This document shows, piece by piece, positions 13,431 through 25,500 of a stretch of 64,000 nt of DNA. The stretch is from Bombyx mori. Lineage: Eukaryota; Arthropoda; Insecta; Lepidoptera; Bombycidae. The translations under genes and the position numbers were made by a program. Under the pieces are notes generated by a model. That model did not search any database and was not told the origin of the DNA. It saw only the letters and a list, made by a program, of their open reading frames with translations. The stretch lies in NCBI RefSeq assembly GCF_030269925.1, contig NC_085123.1, forward strand, positions 2,976,001 to 3,040,000, given 5' to 3'. Position 1 is the stretch's first letter. The number at the start of each line of letters is the position of its first letter.

Positions 13431-13766
13431 CATAATTAGTATCGTAACACCTTTTGGCCCAGGCGGGATTACGCGTGCACGGGCTAGCCAAAGCTTCGAA
13501 ATTGAACCCAATTGAAAGTTTTTAGTTTGTCGTAAAGACGTTTACGTTTGCGATGTAGCAAAGATAGGCATCGAGGTGTGAAAGCTTATTTTGTTAAAGC
13601 GACACTTTTGCAACTTTACATGAGAGCCATTTCAAAATTAAATTTTGGAAAAAATATTCTTAAAGAAAATATTTTAACTTAATTGAAGTTCAATTAAAAA
13701 CATCGAACTGTTGATATTAATGGCAAATAAACCGGACCTTTAATTACAAAGAAAATTTTTTTGTTG

Positions 13767-14232
13767 TTCTTTTTTATTGCTTAGATTGGTGCACGAGCTC
13801 ACAGCTCACCTGATGTTAAGTAGTTACTGGAGCCCATAGACATCTATAACGCAAATGCGCCACCCACCTTGAGATATAAGTTCTAAGATCTCAGTATAGT
13901 TACAACGGCTGCCCTACCCTTCAAACCGAAACGCATGACTGCTTCACGGTAGAAATAAGCAGGGTAGTGGACCTACCCATGCGGACTCACAAGTTTTTTT
14001 TTTTTAAGTTTTTTTTATTGCCTTTGTAGGCAGACGAGCATACGGCCCACCTGATGGTGAGTGGTTACCGTCGCCCATGGACTTCAGCAATGCCAAGGGC
14101 AGAGCCAAGCCGCTGCCTACCGCAAAAGCTCCTACCACCAGTAATTACGCAAATTATAATTTTGCGGGTTTCATTTTTATTACACGATGTTATTCCTTCA
14201 CCGTGGAAGTCAATCGTGAACATATGTCGTGA
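13767..14232 (-). mobile_element. Bm1 SINE split by a family B LINE end
   Basis: Bm1 runs 13767-13993 to GGACTCACAAG, stops, and resumes at about 14129 with CTCCTACCACCAGTAA and the ACACGATGTTATTCC block. The break holds the family B fragment 14000-14128. Confidence 0.82.
14000..14128 (-). mobile_element. Family B LINE end inside Bm1
   Basis: Poly(T), TTGCCTTTGTAGGCAGAC to AGCCGCTGCCTACC, inserted at the GAGGTCC step of the SINE. AAG flanks both sides (short duplication). Confidence 0.78.
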
Positions 14233-14587
14233 ACAATGCCGCGTCTTAAGCGAAAATCGAATTGTCGTTTATACCAAACAACCTTTCACCCCTCAATATG
14301 ATATTGGCTCGTCTGGGATTAAGAGGGGAGAAATGTGAATTTCGCTGCCAATTATAGAGACATGGAGAGACTATTGCATTGAATTGCAAAGAACTTCAGA
14401 GTGCCGCGTGACAAACAATAGTTGGGACAGAAAGATAATACGAACACAATTAAAATCAATGTTTTAAAACAAAAACCTAATGAAAAATAAAAATGCTAAT
14501 TAAACCCTTTAAACATAACTATTTAACAATTTGAATTGTTCTCTCGTAGACTTATCGAGTTTAGATAATTATATTGATAATACTGTT

Positions 14588-14638
14588 TTTTTTTTTTTTT
14601 CCACAGGAAAAAATCGCCGGATCCCCAACCGCACGGCT
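14588..14638 (-). mobile_element. 51-bp retroposed LINE tail with 12-bp target duplication
   Basis: GATAATACTGTT occurs at 14576-14587 and again at 14639-14650. Between them is a poly(T) run and CCACAGG...GCACGGCT, i.e. a minus-oriented, extremely truncated poly(A) retroposon. Confidence 0.75.
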
Positions 14639-14650
14639 GATAATACTGTT

Positions 14651-15597
14651 AGTTAAACTATTATAATACAATTTACTAATGTCTTCAGGTTTCGTTAAAT
14701 GTAATGAAAAATATAGTTAGCAATTATCTAGCACCTGGGATTTTCTTATCACGTACATGTAACTCCAACTAAAATAAGAGACCAGATACTGATAATTCTT
14801 TTAGTGTGTAAAGACACATAAATGTCATCATTTCGTCTTTATAAAAAAAATACGGTAATTGAGGCCTATAAAATCAAAGGCAGCTAAACGCCTTAATGTC
14901 GTAAAATGGATTAACAATGGCGCTATCTTGTTAAGTTAATTGGACACGCTTTAGTGTTTTCATGTAATAACAAATGCAGCTAAATCTCTAACAAATTCAG
15001 CTCAAAAATTTTATTTTTACTCTGTACTAGGTACTAATAAACGAAGTTTTATCATTTAAAATTCAGATTATTAGTAATATTCTCATTCTTTATAAATCTG
15101 CTTTAAAATAAAGAATATCTATATAAAGAATATATAAAATATAGAATATAAGTTATTGCAGCTTCTCAAACCGGGAGTGTTGCTAACACGCCCTAGCAAG
15201 AGCAATACTTCGATGGATCGGGAGGATCCGTAATGACGTATTTAGGGCCGATTTTTGTAGTTTACCTGAATATTTGACAGACTTGGATTTAGCTGCTTTT
15301 GATTTTATAGGCCTCAATTAACACAATATTCAAATGTTAACGAATAGCACTCAGCATTTATTGGTGTTAGAGCGTTTTGTAGACTCGCAAGAGTGACCAC
15401 CGCCAGCCCATTTACTTTTGCCGCGAAGAAATCACACATTCAGGTTTGAAAGGTAGAAGTCATTCTACAATACACGCGTTCGCTTTGAGGTGTTTACAGG
15501 ATACACTTAATATCAAATGGCCCGTGAGTTCGTTGGGCAATAAATAGAAAGTTGAACGTGATTTGGCTCTTGAGATATCGCAGATTTACTGGACGTC
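14651..15597. other. No gene seen; worn family C remnant near 15160
   Basis: 15160-15230 keeps TGCTAACACG-CCTAGCAAGAGC from family C (minus). The remainder is AT-rich and unassigned. Confidence 0.45.
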
Positions 15598-15829
15598 TTG
15601 TGAGTCCTCACGGGTAGGTTAGCCACCGCCCGGCCCATTTCTGCCGTGAAGCAGTAATGCGTTTCGGTTTGAAGAATGGAGCCAGCCGTTTTAACTATAT
15701 TCAGACCTTAGAACTTATATCTCAAGCTGGGTGGCGGCATTTGCGTTGTAGATGTCTATGGGCTCCAGTAACCACTTAACAACGGGCGGGCTGTGAGCTC
15801 GTCCACCCATCTGAGCAATAAAAAAAAAT
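15598..15829 (+). mobile_element. Bm1 SINE
   Basis: GTGAGTCC..CGGGTAGG through CACCCATCTGAGCAATA and A9. Older copy with several changes. Confidence 0.83.
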
Positions 15830-16482
15830 GAGTAGCGCGCTTAGGGGTTCGTTGACACAGAATTAAAATAAAGGCGCAGAGTTTACCAGCCGAGTGACAG
15901 CGTTCGCGTCTCCACTGACAGCCCAAACAGTTTATTTAATTATGTCAATAGCCACTTATGACCGTCCTCAATAAATTGGCTATTCCGTATTCGAAAATCG
16001 CATTCGAAGAAATATAAAAAAAAAATGCGATTACGTGGGCTTCGTATTTTACCACGAATGGGTGTAGCAATAAAACATCAGAACAAAATGTTCGCAAATT
16101 TAGAAAAATTAAATTTGGACGAACGACCCGGATACTGCATTGTTCTAGTTTTCAAAAACATTAAAAAGCATATAGCTTGGTATTGTAAAAAAAAATATGT
16201 TCTTTTTTGGTGCGTGTGTGTTGCCAACATAAAAAAAGCTAAAACTTTGAACAACAACCGGGAACAGTATTTATTCATTGAAACGGTCAATGAATAAATC
16301 AATCCAGTCCTATCTCCGCAATTATTACGTCCGCATCGCAATTAAAACGAGAGACAAAATAAATGCGTACAGGAGAAGGCGCGCGCGCGGTGGACTCCTG
16401 CGGAATAAATACGGCATGTGTAATTTCTCGGAATAAACTCTTTGCTATTTCTAAGAAACGTACGTCTGCGAGCTCTCCTTAT
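15830..16482. other. No gene seen
   Basis: A 90-codon frame at 16025-16297 is open but Lys/Asn-rich with no start context, splice sites or family match. Not supported as a gene. Confidence 0.45.
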
Positions 16483-16490
16483 GTCGTGAG

Positions 16491-16574
16491 CACAGATCAT
16501 AGAAACACGGAGACATCTGAACACGAATAAAAATTTGTGTACAAAGCTAATCTCCTGTGTTTCTATGATCTGTG
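16491..16574. mobile_element. 84-bp hAT-like mini-MITE
   Basis: 18-bp perfect inverted ends (CACAGATCATAGAAACAC) bracket a 48-bp middle. The 8-bp direct repeat GTCGTGAG lies exactly outside both ends (16483-16490, 16575-16582), the duplication length of hAT elements. Confidence 0.78.
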
Positions 16575-16582
16575 GTCGTGAG

Positions 16583-17589
16583 GATCGATCGGGCTGGATT
16601 CACGGGTTTCGAAGCTAAATATCTCTACAGTACTAACGTTATTGTTATTTGTACAATGCGGCTTTCTGTGGAACGCACGCGCTTTGTTTTCGAAACGGCT
16701 GTTTCTAGTTACGGACACGTTACGGAGAAATCGAACGTTTTGTAAATAGTACCCGGCGCGGTGCACTGAGAGCCGAGCCGGTCCGGGCCTTGTTTAATAT
16801 GTACATACACGAAAATCCAACTGAAAATATTTATTGTTTTCGATATTTCGCTCATATTTACTGTTTTAATATTACAAATCGAATCATTTTCGAGAATCGC
16901 ACCCTCCGAATAAAATTTTGAAGCGCTATGTACGGTTTTACATGAAACTAACTTACAAATTATGAAATTCAATTAAACACAATTCCACAAAATCCTTATT
17001 AAATAAACGGTTATGTTGTTCTCCGCGAAAACATTTTGAAGCAATAAAACGCCTAAAGAGCACCCACGTATTGCATTACTTTTAAAGGAAAAATCCATCG
17101 AGCAACGACCGTTTAGAAATGTGCTAAAGTAGACATGAATGAAACAAAAACGATCACGACAGAAATGTATCATTTGCACCTAATTAAACATGCGCATTTA
17201 TTGACGGAATCTATGACTATGCAACACAGAACAAACACATTTTTTTTTTCTTTCTTAACTTCCAATTGCGTATGTCACGTTGGCGACTAAAAACTAGTTC
17301 TAAGTTAAAACATCCAGCCATTAATGAGTTATCCAACGATTTAATCTTTTTGCTTACAACGCGTTAATAGGAGCAACCAGACCTATACTAGAAAGACCGC
17401 TATTTTTATTTTAGTTTGTTTTGCGGTGGCAATTCATTTCCCATACATTCATTCGCGTAGTCATTTAATGGTTTTATCGTAAAGATGCCGCCGGCGCAAG
17501 CATGTAAACTATATAACCGTTGTATAATTTCAACAACTCTGACTATGAGAGATAAATACACAACTAAACATAATAATAGTGACTGGTAA
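16583..17589. other. No gene seen
   Basis: Short antisense frames (16563-17179) have no family features. A moderately GC-rich spot lies at 16750-16790. Nothing else supported. Confidence 0.45.
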
Positions 17590-17820
17590 GGTAGATGGGA
17601 AAAGACCTTCGGGGGCGCAGCCCAATACGTTGGTCCGACCAGATCCGCACCGCTCTTGATTCCACGTTTCACAACGCCCTCCACACCGCCACAGACAAGA
17701 ATAGATGGAGAAAGATCGTGCGTGCGAAGGTGATAACCTTCTTTCACGTACGATCTTTCTCCATACAAAAGGGTGGACACGACCCTCAGAAATGAGGAAT
17801 ACGACGCAAGTAGGAGGAAA
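17590..17820 (+). mobile_element. LINE reverse-transcriptase C-terminus, relic
   Basis: A frame reads LRGRSPIRWSDQIR ... NRWRKIVRAKV ... GGHDPQK then stop, the usual end of insect LINE polymerases. A near-palindrome at 17705-17764 sits inside. Confidence 0.7.
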
Positions 17821-17893
17821 CATTATAATAGTATTAATCAGTTTACATGGCTATTAAGCAAAAGGGATTAGACACGCTAAGATTTCGTCGGAC

Positions 17894-17964
17894 TCTGATG
17901 GTGAGTGGTAACCGTCGCCCATGGAGGTCAGCAATGCCAGTAGCAGAGCCAAGCCACTGCCTAC
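17894..17964 (-). mobile_element. Family B LINE fragment
   Basis: CTGATGGTGAGTGGTAACCG to AAGCCACTGCCTAC, truncated at both ends. Confidence 0.65.
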
Positions 17965-18491
17965 TGAGACGTATGTACCGAATATGTAAAGTGAACCCGC
18001 CCTGGTAAATGCTTCCGTTCTGCGTTATTTTGCCGCAAACCAATTATACATTCCGATATGGACAGACGATATTTAATACAATGAAAATACTTCATCTATC
18101 TGGAGTATACGCGGCATTCAGGTTACCATGTTTACCGCTTACCACCAAGTCGGCAGTTCGTTCATCTATCTAGAGAAATTAGAAAAAAAATCTATCCTGA
18201 TCTATTGGCATGACTAACCAACGCGATGTATGAACTAAAAAAAAACCACTAAAAACTCACCTTGGTCGTCCGTAAGGACGAAAAGAGCAGTGTTAAAAAC
18301 GTGAGAAAATATAAAATGGAAATAATAAAAAAACGATTATACCGTAAAAATAGATTCAATAAGTTTAAAAAAAAAAAACCAAAATGACTACAATATCTAG
18401 TCAACAATTTGAGTTTTGTTATAGTAACAAACACTTATAGCTGTCAGTCTAGTGAAGAAAGATCATGCGACTAAATCTCATCAACAGCGCA

Positions 18492-18538
18492 CCAAGAAAC
18501 TCTCCAAATTATAACAGATAATTTGGAGAGTTTCTTGG
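18492..18538. repeat. Perfect 21-bp hairpin
   Basis: CCAAGAAACTCTCCAAATTA(T) and its exact complement are separated by only AACAG. The 60-bp stretch following is an imperfect direct repeat (18537-18660). Confidence 0.8.
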
Positions 18539-18660
18539 CACTTACACGAAAACGTTACCAAATACGTGCCTGTCTTAGACTAATTGATATTTGACCGCAC
18601 TTACTAGTAAACATTACAAATATGTGCCCCCCAGACTGGTTGATATTACCTGATATTTGA
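18537..18660. repeat. Imperfect tandem pair, unit about 60 bp
   Basis: CACTTAC...AATACGTGCC...GATATTTGAC occurs twice in a row with about 75-80 percent agreement by eye. Confidence 0.5.
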
Positions 18661-19281
18661 CGGTAATTTTGTATTTCTTTATCTCTTTGAACAGATATAA
18701 ACCTAAAATTTGTTTAAATTTAGCACACCATTTATGAACTACCTTTATTAGCCCCTATAAGCCTGAAACTGCAGATCCAAGAGACAAGCTTATCGCTTAG
18801 TCTGGTTTGGTCGGTGTATACAATGTATTTAGTTTTGTATATCATACTTTTGAGGAATTAGTGAGAGAGGTATTAAAGAGATTAGGCGGAAGGATGACCC
18901 GTGCGGACTTCCAACCATACCCCAGTACTAAAGCAAATGCTTTAATTTTCCGAGTTTCAAGTAAACATTCTACGGAATCCTATCTACATTTGCACTTAAA
19001 ACTATTTAGTACCTATCGCAGGATCCTACGGTATAGATGATTAACTTTAATAAGTAAGTTTTAAGTAATTTTGAGCATAACTAGTACCTACACATCAAAT
19101 AGGTGCATAACACAGAAACCGATAGCCACAGAATAAGGTCATTTTAAAGTAAGCAAGGAGCTTTTAATATAGACAATCCCTTGTTTCAATCACACCATTA
19201 AAAATATTACGAAATGATTAAACAACACCTTACGAATGATTCTTCTTATAAGCTTTTGTATGAAAGAGTTTGGTTAACAGA
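18661..19281. other. No gene seen
   Basis: A 77-codon frame at 18807-19040 has no recognised features. Confidence 0.45.
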
Positions 19282-19455
19282 TCTTTTTTTTTTTTATTGC
19301 TTACATGGGTGGACGAGCTCACAGCCCACCTGGTGTTAAGTGGTTACTGGAGCCCATAGACATCCACAACGTAAACGCGCCACCCACCTTGAGATACAAG
19401 TTCTAAGGTCTCAAGTATAGTTACAACGGCTGCCCCACCCTTCAAACCGAAACGC
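19282..19455 (-). mobile_element. Bm1 SINE fragment
   Basis: T-run to CTTCAAACCGAAACGCA, then broken off. Confidence 0.82.
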
Positions 19456-19900
19456 AACTTCAAAAGTTTTCCATTTTAAACAATAAATAGTTCGAAAATT
19501 GTTTTTTATTATTTACATTTTTAAAACGTACAAAGAAATAATAGTATAGAAGAAATAAAACAGGTGCACGGACACAGTCGATTGAGCAATTCCTTAAAAC
19601 GCACTTAACGTCGTTTCATCAGAGTTTAAAACTATTTAATATTCCATCAGGGGAGCGACACGGGTCAACTGACCCATAACTTTAATTCCGACTTCTGTGC
19701 CGCTTGGAAAACATCTATTTACGCGATTCCAAGAAACCGTTTCCAGTAAAATGTGTTCCTTTTTACGTTTCCCGTGAATGTTTATAAATTCATTTAATGC
19801 AATTTGTCCTGAATCATTTATGAGTTTAAGTTTGTTTTGTATTATTTCGAGTTTGGAACCCGCGAGATTGGTTTGGGTAACATTTGATTTTTATTCCCGA

Positions 19901-20191
19901 CTAGTTGACCCGACCAGACTTCGTAGTGCCTCAATCGATAAACAAAAGACCTAAACTTTTGTATAAAATAAACTTGAAACAAACAAAAAGAATCCGTCCA
20001 ACAGGGGACACACCAAAGGAAAAACAAAATTGTTATTTTTATTTAATTCCGAGCATTTTCATATTTATCTACATTTTAAACCTTCTCTGGACTTCCACAA
20101 ATAATTCAAGACCAAAATTAGCCAAATCGGTCCAGCCGTTCTAGAGTTTTAGCGAGACTAACGAACAGAAATTCATTTTTATATATATAGA
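19901..20191 (-). mobile_element. Non-autonomous Helitron, family 2
   Basis: Reversed ends: A|CTAGTTGACCCG at left (3' end) and TATATATATAGA|T at right (5' TCTATATATA). Relatives at 45101 and 63365. Confidence 0.83.
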
Positions 20192-20369
20192 TAGAAGATA
20201 GATAGATAGATTGAACTGTTAGCATATGCATAGATTTTTATGTTTATTTTAATAAGACAAGATCGAGAAAGACCGTACAAATCGGCAAGGAAGACTGCTA
20301 AGCCGTGCGCCAGCGACCACACAATTCTGCGCACTTGATTTTTATTACAAGACATTCGTTTCTTTATAA

Positions 20370-20653
20370 CTAGATGATGACCGAGCTTTACTCGTTTTTT
20401 TTTTTTTTATAACGTCCTCTTGTGTTGCTCTCAATTAAGAAAAATAATATTATTATTCGCCAATAGATGTCGGGAAGAGTCATAAAGTTGATTATCGATA
20501 AAGTTGATTATTGAAAACACGAATAAAACAACATTTTCTGAAAATAAATCGTAGCTAGATCGATTTATCGCCCCCGAAAACCCCTGTATATTAAATTTTA
20601 TGAAAATCGTTGGAGCCGTTTCCGAGATTCAGATAACATATATATATACAAGA
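20370..20653 (-). mobile_element. Helitron-like element
   Basis: CTAGATGATGACCGAGC at left, TATATATACAAGA at right (5' TCTTGTATATATA). Ends fit the Helitron rule, but no second copy in the window. Confidence 0.6.
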
Positions 20654-22620
20654 ATTGCTCGTTTAAAATTATAAGATGAATATAATTTATTTGTCAAAAC
20701 CGATATCTACGACCAAGATTCGAAGCACAGCAAAGTCGTTTCAAAGTATACAAACTTCAAACTACCTTACATTGCAGTCCAGGGATAGCGAACAACGCAA
20801 AACGACAAAAAATATTCTAAGTATTAAAACTGTTCGTATTTTAGTAACAGTAGCACAAGTAACAAAATACACCAGCAAGTATTCTGTTACGAATGAACTC
20901 TATTGAACCTACGCCACAGAGTGCTATTTTAATCATATTTTCATCTACCCACGTCTGCAATTCATTATTTTCAGAGACGAATAACATAAAATCGAATTGC
21001 TTTGAAACCGTTTGCTTGAAGACTCTAGTTTGGTACGGACTCAGCTAAAATTAAAATCATACAACTCATACACACAATATAACTTGTAAGGTTTATTGTA
21101 AAATAATTAAAAAAAAAAAAATGTATCATGTTAAAGTTAAGGCAATTATCGGATTGCCAAATAGCAACACTGTTGGTGGGAGCAATGGCAGTAGTGGGGA
21201 CGTGACATAATAAAAAAGGCGGTAGTCTGAAAAAACGACACAGAAAACAGTGTATTGAGTAGTGAGCAGATATCTAAAGATTGCACAAGTGGAGTTAAAA
21301 ATAAAGCAATACAGAATTAAGTGAACTACTGCAATCTGTGTATTTATTTACTGGCTTTGGAACTCGAGTTCTATAAACTTATTTGTCATCTAATCTGAAA
21401 TAACAGTAGTCACACTAATGTTAATCTCATTCGAATAACAAAACATTGATTACTATACGATACGCTATATTATTTATTTTTCGTAACGTAAGGTTTTATT
21501 AACCCGTCAACCCTGTTTCATATTTCAGGTTAACTTTAAGTTCGTGCGGCGAACGCCCAAGCTAATTAAAGGACGTCTCTACGTTCCAAGTTTAATGGTT
21601 TTGTTGATTTTCATATTATATTGTTTGTGTTAGTTTATATAAAAGTAATGAGATACGTTCTAATAAGAATAAAAATGTGTTTCTATGATGCTTCTATTAC
21701 CTAAAAAGTTCATTCTCGTTTAAATACCACGTGTTTTATTTTAAAGGTTGGAGTAGTCGTGAAAATGATAACTGTTTGTATTCCTATGACAAAACAGCAA
21801 TAGTTAAAGGATCTATTTATTGAGTAACGATTAAAGTATCGTTAGCCTGTCCAATAAAGTCAACCTTTCCGAAATTATTTAGTTAAATTAACAATTTTAG
21901 TCTAATGACACAAAAATACGCTTTTGTAGCCAGTATAAACAAAAAGTAGAAACTACATTATTATTATAGGATAAACCAACTTATTGAATTATTGTATTGT
22001 CATCGGTATTTGGTAATTGAGCTAAATTTATAATTTAAGCAGACATTTTGAAGTGAGTCAAATTACGTTCAATGATTTCGTTGCACACAAACAGGATAAA
22101 GTAATAAAAATCGTGCTAGATAAAAGAAGGATAGCTTCAATGGCTATTTTACTTATGAATATCAAAGTCATTCATAACATGTCAGACTGTACGCTAAAAA
22201 TACGGTCGTTATAATTATAAAGCATAATTGTTTGTTTTAATTAAACCGTCTTTTTACAAAAATAGCACATACGCTACAGAAATGGACTGAACCGTTCTTA
22301 CTCGTGTCACCACAAAAACACTTTTGCATGTTTCTCAATCTAATTTCGTATTCAATGAATAATTAATTATAGAGTTTAAAACGTATCACAGTTTTCACAC
22401 GCTCACTTCGAACAACGCATATGTACCTACAACCATAGAAAAGTACATGAGACATTAATTGTATATATTAACGATCTTTTTAATTAGCACAAGTCTAAAT
22501 GAATTACGCACTTTTGTGACGTTTTTTTTTTGTCGTTTTTAGTTCGCAACGTACTTTGACGTCCGTGAATGCGAGGAACGCTCAGTGCTGCTCTTTCTAA
22601 ATGAATTTAAGCCAATCAAA
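20654..22620. other. No gene seen
   Basis: AT-rich. 21180-21360 resembles an LTR tail (AATAAAGCAATACAG... TCTGTGTATTTATT) but has no partner, so it is not called. Confidence 0.45.
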
Positions 22621-23188
22621 TCCATATATATAAAAGAAAGTCGTGTTAGTTACACTATTTATAACTCAAGAACGGCTGAACTGATTTGGCTGAAAATTGG
22701 TGGGGAGGTAGCTTAGAACCAGGAGAAGGACATAGGATTTTTATCACGTTCCCGTGGGACGTGACATAAAACGTGGTATAACAAAACGCAACTGATATGG
22801 ATTAACAAAATGCAGCTGACAGCTAAACGTAATGTAGTCTATGGTTAATTATAGTAGAATTTTGAAGTAGACCGGTTGATGTGTTTGTTTCGAATTTCTA
22901 TTTATTGTGCCGAGATAGATAATCATTAAGAAAGTCATGTCGCGACCGGCACGATCAAATCTTTCCCGACGAAGCCGTAATGCAACTAGGATAGGAAGAA
23001 GAACAAGAAAATACAATAATAATAATAATAATAACAGCTAAAATACATGGCCAATAAAGTATCATTAAAATACTTGCTATTTTAATTTATATTAATTATC
23101 CAAATTAAAAATTTACCATGATAAAATCGAAATACCGCTCATTTATTGCCTCTTTGAGTAGCGGAACAAAGTTCGCCGGGTCATCAAG
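22621..23188 (+). mobile_element. Helitron, longer and worn copy
   Basis: A|TCCATATATATAAAAG start. The end CGCCGGGTCATCAAG|T corresponds to the usual CCGGGTCAGCTAG|T. Contains (AAT)n at 23014-23033. Confidence 0.65.
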
Positions 23189-24242
23189 TACTAAATAAAT
23201 GAAAGTGTCAAAGTGAGAAGGTATTCGATAATAAAATAATTAAGACCGGCCAAATCCATGCCGATTAACGTATGTTGAAAGTTTGGTTCAGTGCGGAGCA
23301 TTCACTAAGGAGAGACGTTCACGGTTCAGATTCAAGAATTTCAATAAGATTTATTGTCGCTTAACCGAGTGCTATCAAATATATCACATATCTCTAAAAT
23401 TACTTTGATGGATCTAATCACCTTCAAGTTCCAAATTCTCTTTTTTTTTTTATCCTTCACTAATATGTTATAATACATATAATATAGAGCATACATATTA
23501 TGCTGTATATTATATTAAAACATAACATAAAAATCTCAGCTACATTTAGATTTAGTTCGTAACTCACATTTACATCAAAATATCTTTATAGATATGCTCT
23601 CAACATTGACAAAATTAATTAAATCGAAAACGGTAAGATTTAAATGTCTTGCTCGTCTCCTAATATACAAAAATATGCGGCACGTAAGCAGGGCAATGTT
23701 TGTCCAAGTTTACGAAAAAAAAAAAAAAGTCTCGCACAGATGTACCAGGATTTGTGTTAAGACAAAAACTTCAGGTATATAAACACACGCTACAACTTTA
23801 ACGTTTGATCCCAGCTTTGGAGAAACTAAAAGATACCAAACTTTTTTGTAGGGACGTTAAGTAGACTTTTTTTTTGGTCTGGTTATGAAAATGAAATAAC
23901 ATCGTTCATTATCGTCGACATCTTGACGTGATGATGAACTTTCCTAGAATTTGACAGATGTCCACCAAAATCCACAATTTAGCCACAAAGAATTCTGACG
24001 TCATTTATTTGGTACTGAAACACTATAGTCCATCATCGTTATTTTATGTAGATATTTCAACGGTTTCGTCTCTGTGGTCGTATTGTTGACGCAGCGAAAA
24101 TTCTTGAGGGACGTGAACCCATCGTCGGAAGCTTAGGCCTCATGTACAAGTGTACAATGAATTAAGATTAAATCTAGATTTTAATTAAGTAATCTGGAGT
24201 CCAAATGATTTATTCACATTCATTCAATCATGAACTTTGTCA
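23189..24242. other. No gene seen
   Basis: AT-rich, includes an A13 run near 23715. Nothing supported. Confidence 0.45.
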
Positions 24243-24700
24243 TCTTTATTACTTCTGCTTCTTTTTCATCACCTTATCCCACTAGGTGGGGTCGGCACGG
24301 CAAATTTTTTTTATTGCTTAATTAGGTGGACGAGCTCACAGTCCACCTCGTGTTAAGTGGTTACGGGAGCCCATAGACATCTACGACGTAAATGCGCCAC
24401 CCACCTTGAGATATCAGTTCTAAGGTATCAAGTATAGTTACAACGGCTGCCCCGCCCTTCAAACCGAAACGCATTACTGCTTCACGGCAGAAATAGGCAG
24501 GGTGGCGGTACCTACTGCGCGGACTCATAAGAGGTCCTACCACCAGTAGTTTCTCTTCCATGCTCTTCTATCAGCCATCACCTCAACACTCAGTCCTGTC
24601 TCTCTCTCATATCGTCATTTTTACGCTCCATTCATGTCTTCTTCGGACGAACTTTTCCCTCCTCTACCTTGCACTACGAACTTTGTCTTCTTTATTTGAA
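24243..24700 (-). mobile_element. Family D LINE end, split by Bm1
   Basis: 24243-24303 (TTATCCCACTAGGTGGGGTC) and 24550-24700 (CTCTTCTATCAGCC...) join as one LINE C-terminal relic. The Bm1 lies between. Confidence 0.7.
24304..24549 (-). mobile_element. Bm1 SINE inside a LINE relic
   Basis: Near-complete Bm1 body, T-run to CTACCACCAGTAG. Younger than the LINE it interrupts. Confidence 0.87.
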
Positions 24701-25239
24701 CGTCCGACATTTTCCTCTTGCTGGGATATTCTTTTTAGGTATTAATACTTCATTCAGTAACCAGATAAAGTCACTGTTTAAAAAAAATCTAATAATTAAT
24801 GGATTCTGAATTTAAAATTCTTGGTAAAGCAACGTATGAAGTCAAACAATAATACAGGTACACCTGCATTTATCTCCTTCACAAGTCGTAATTTCTTGCA
24901 CAGAATTAAACCATTCTGAATGTCAAGTGTTGGATTCCATTGCTAATTCTATATCGCATTTGTATAATTACGTGCAAATAACTACATTGTCGACTCTAAT
25001 GCGACTAACGTGTACCACATTCTGCATCCCGAAAATGCATGATTGCTTTTCGGAAGAAATAGATAGGATAGTGGTACCTATCATACAACCGCCTCACCCC
25101 ATCCCCAACACAAAAACGCACACAAAAGACCATGAAGAATATAGAGAAACTATCGAATACTGGCCCTATCTCCCACGCTACACAAAGTTAAGATGCATCT
25201 CACGATCCAAGTACTAAGCATGTACAACCTCTCAAGTTC

Positions 25240-25500
25240 TTAATATTCCTGTATGGCGGTGAGACATGGATCATTAAGAAAGCAGACATGGTCTGCATTA
25301 GCGCCTTCGAGATACGATTCTGAAGAAAAAATACGGAACATTCCTTGGCTCATCGTACTAAGGTTATTTTGTACGCTACCATCTTTGGGGTACTAAAGGA
25401 CTTTGAGCACAGTGCTAAGAAGAAGTGGCAAACTTGAGAAGCTCATGGCCGTATGTAGGGTTGACTTAAAAAGACTCACACAACGAAGCCCGCCGCGTTA
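25240..25500 (+). mobile_element. LINE reverse-transcriptase relic
   Basis: One frame reads FLYGGETWIIKKADM...SAFEIRF then stop. This is the LYGxETW motif found near the C-terminus of RTE- and Jockey-type polymerases. Confidence 0.6.

Noticed and set aside
16025..16297. 90-codon gene
   Set aside because: Low-complexity composition and open on both strands; no family features.
17406..17780. 124-codon minus-strand frame
   Set aside because: Antisense shadow of a plus-strand LINE relic.
21121..21370. Solo LTR
   Set aside because: Has AATAAA and a tail-like end, but no second copy, no clear TG/CA ends and no target duplication.
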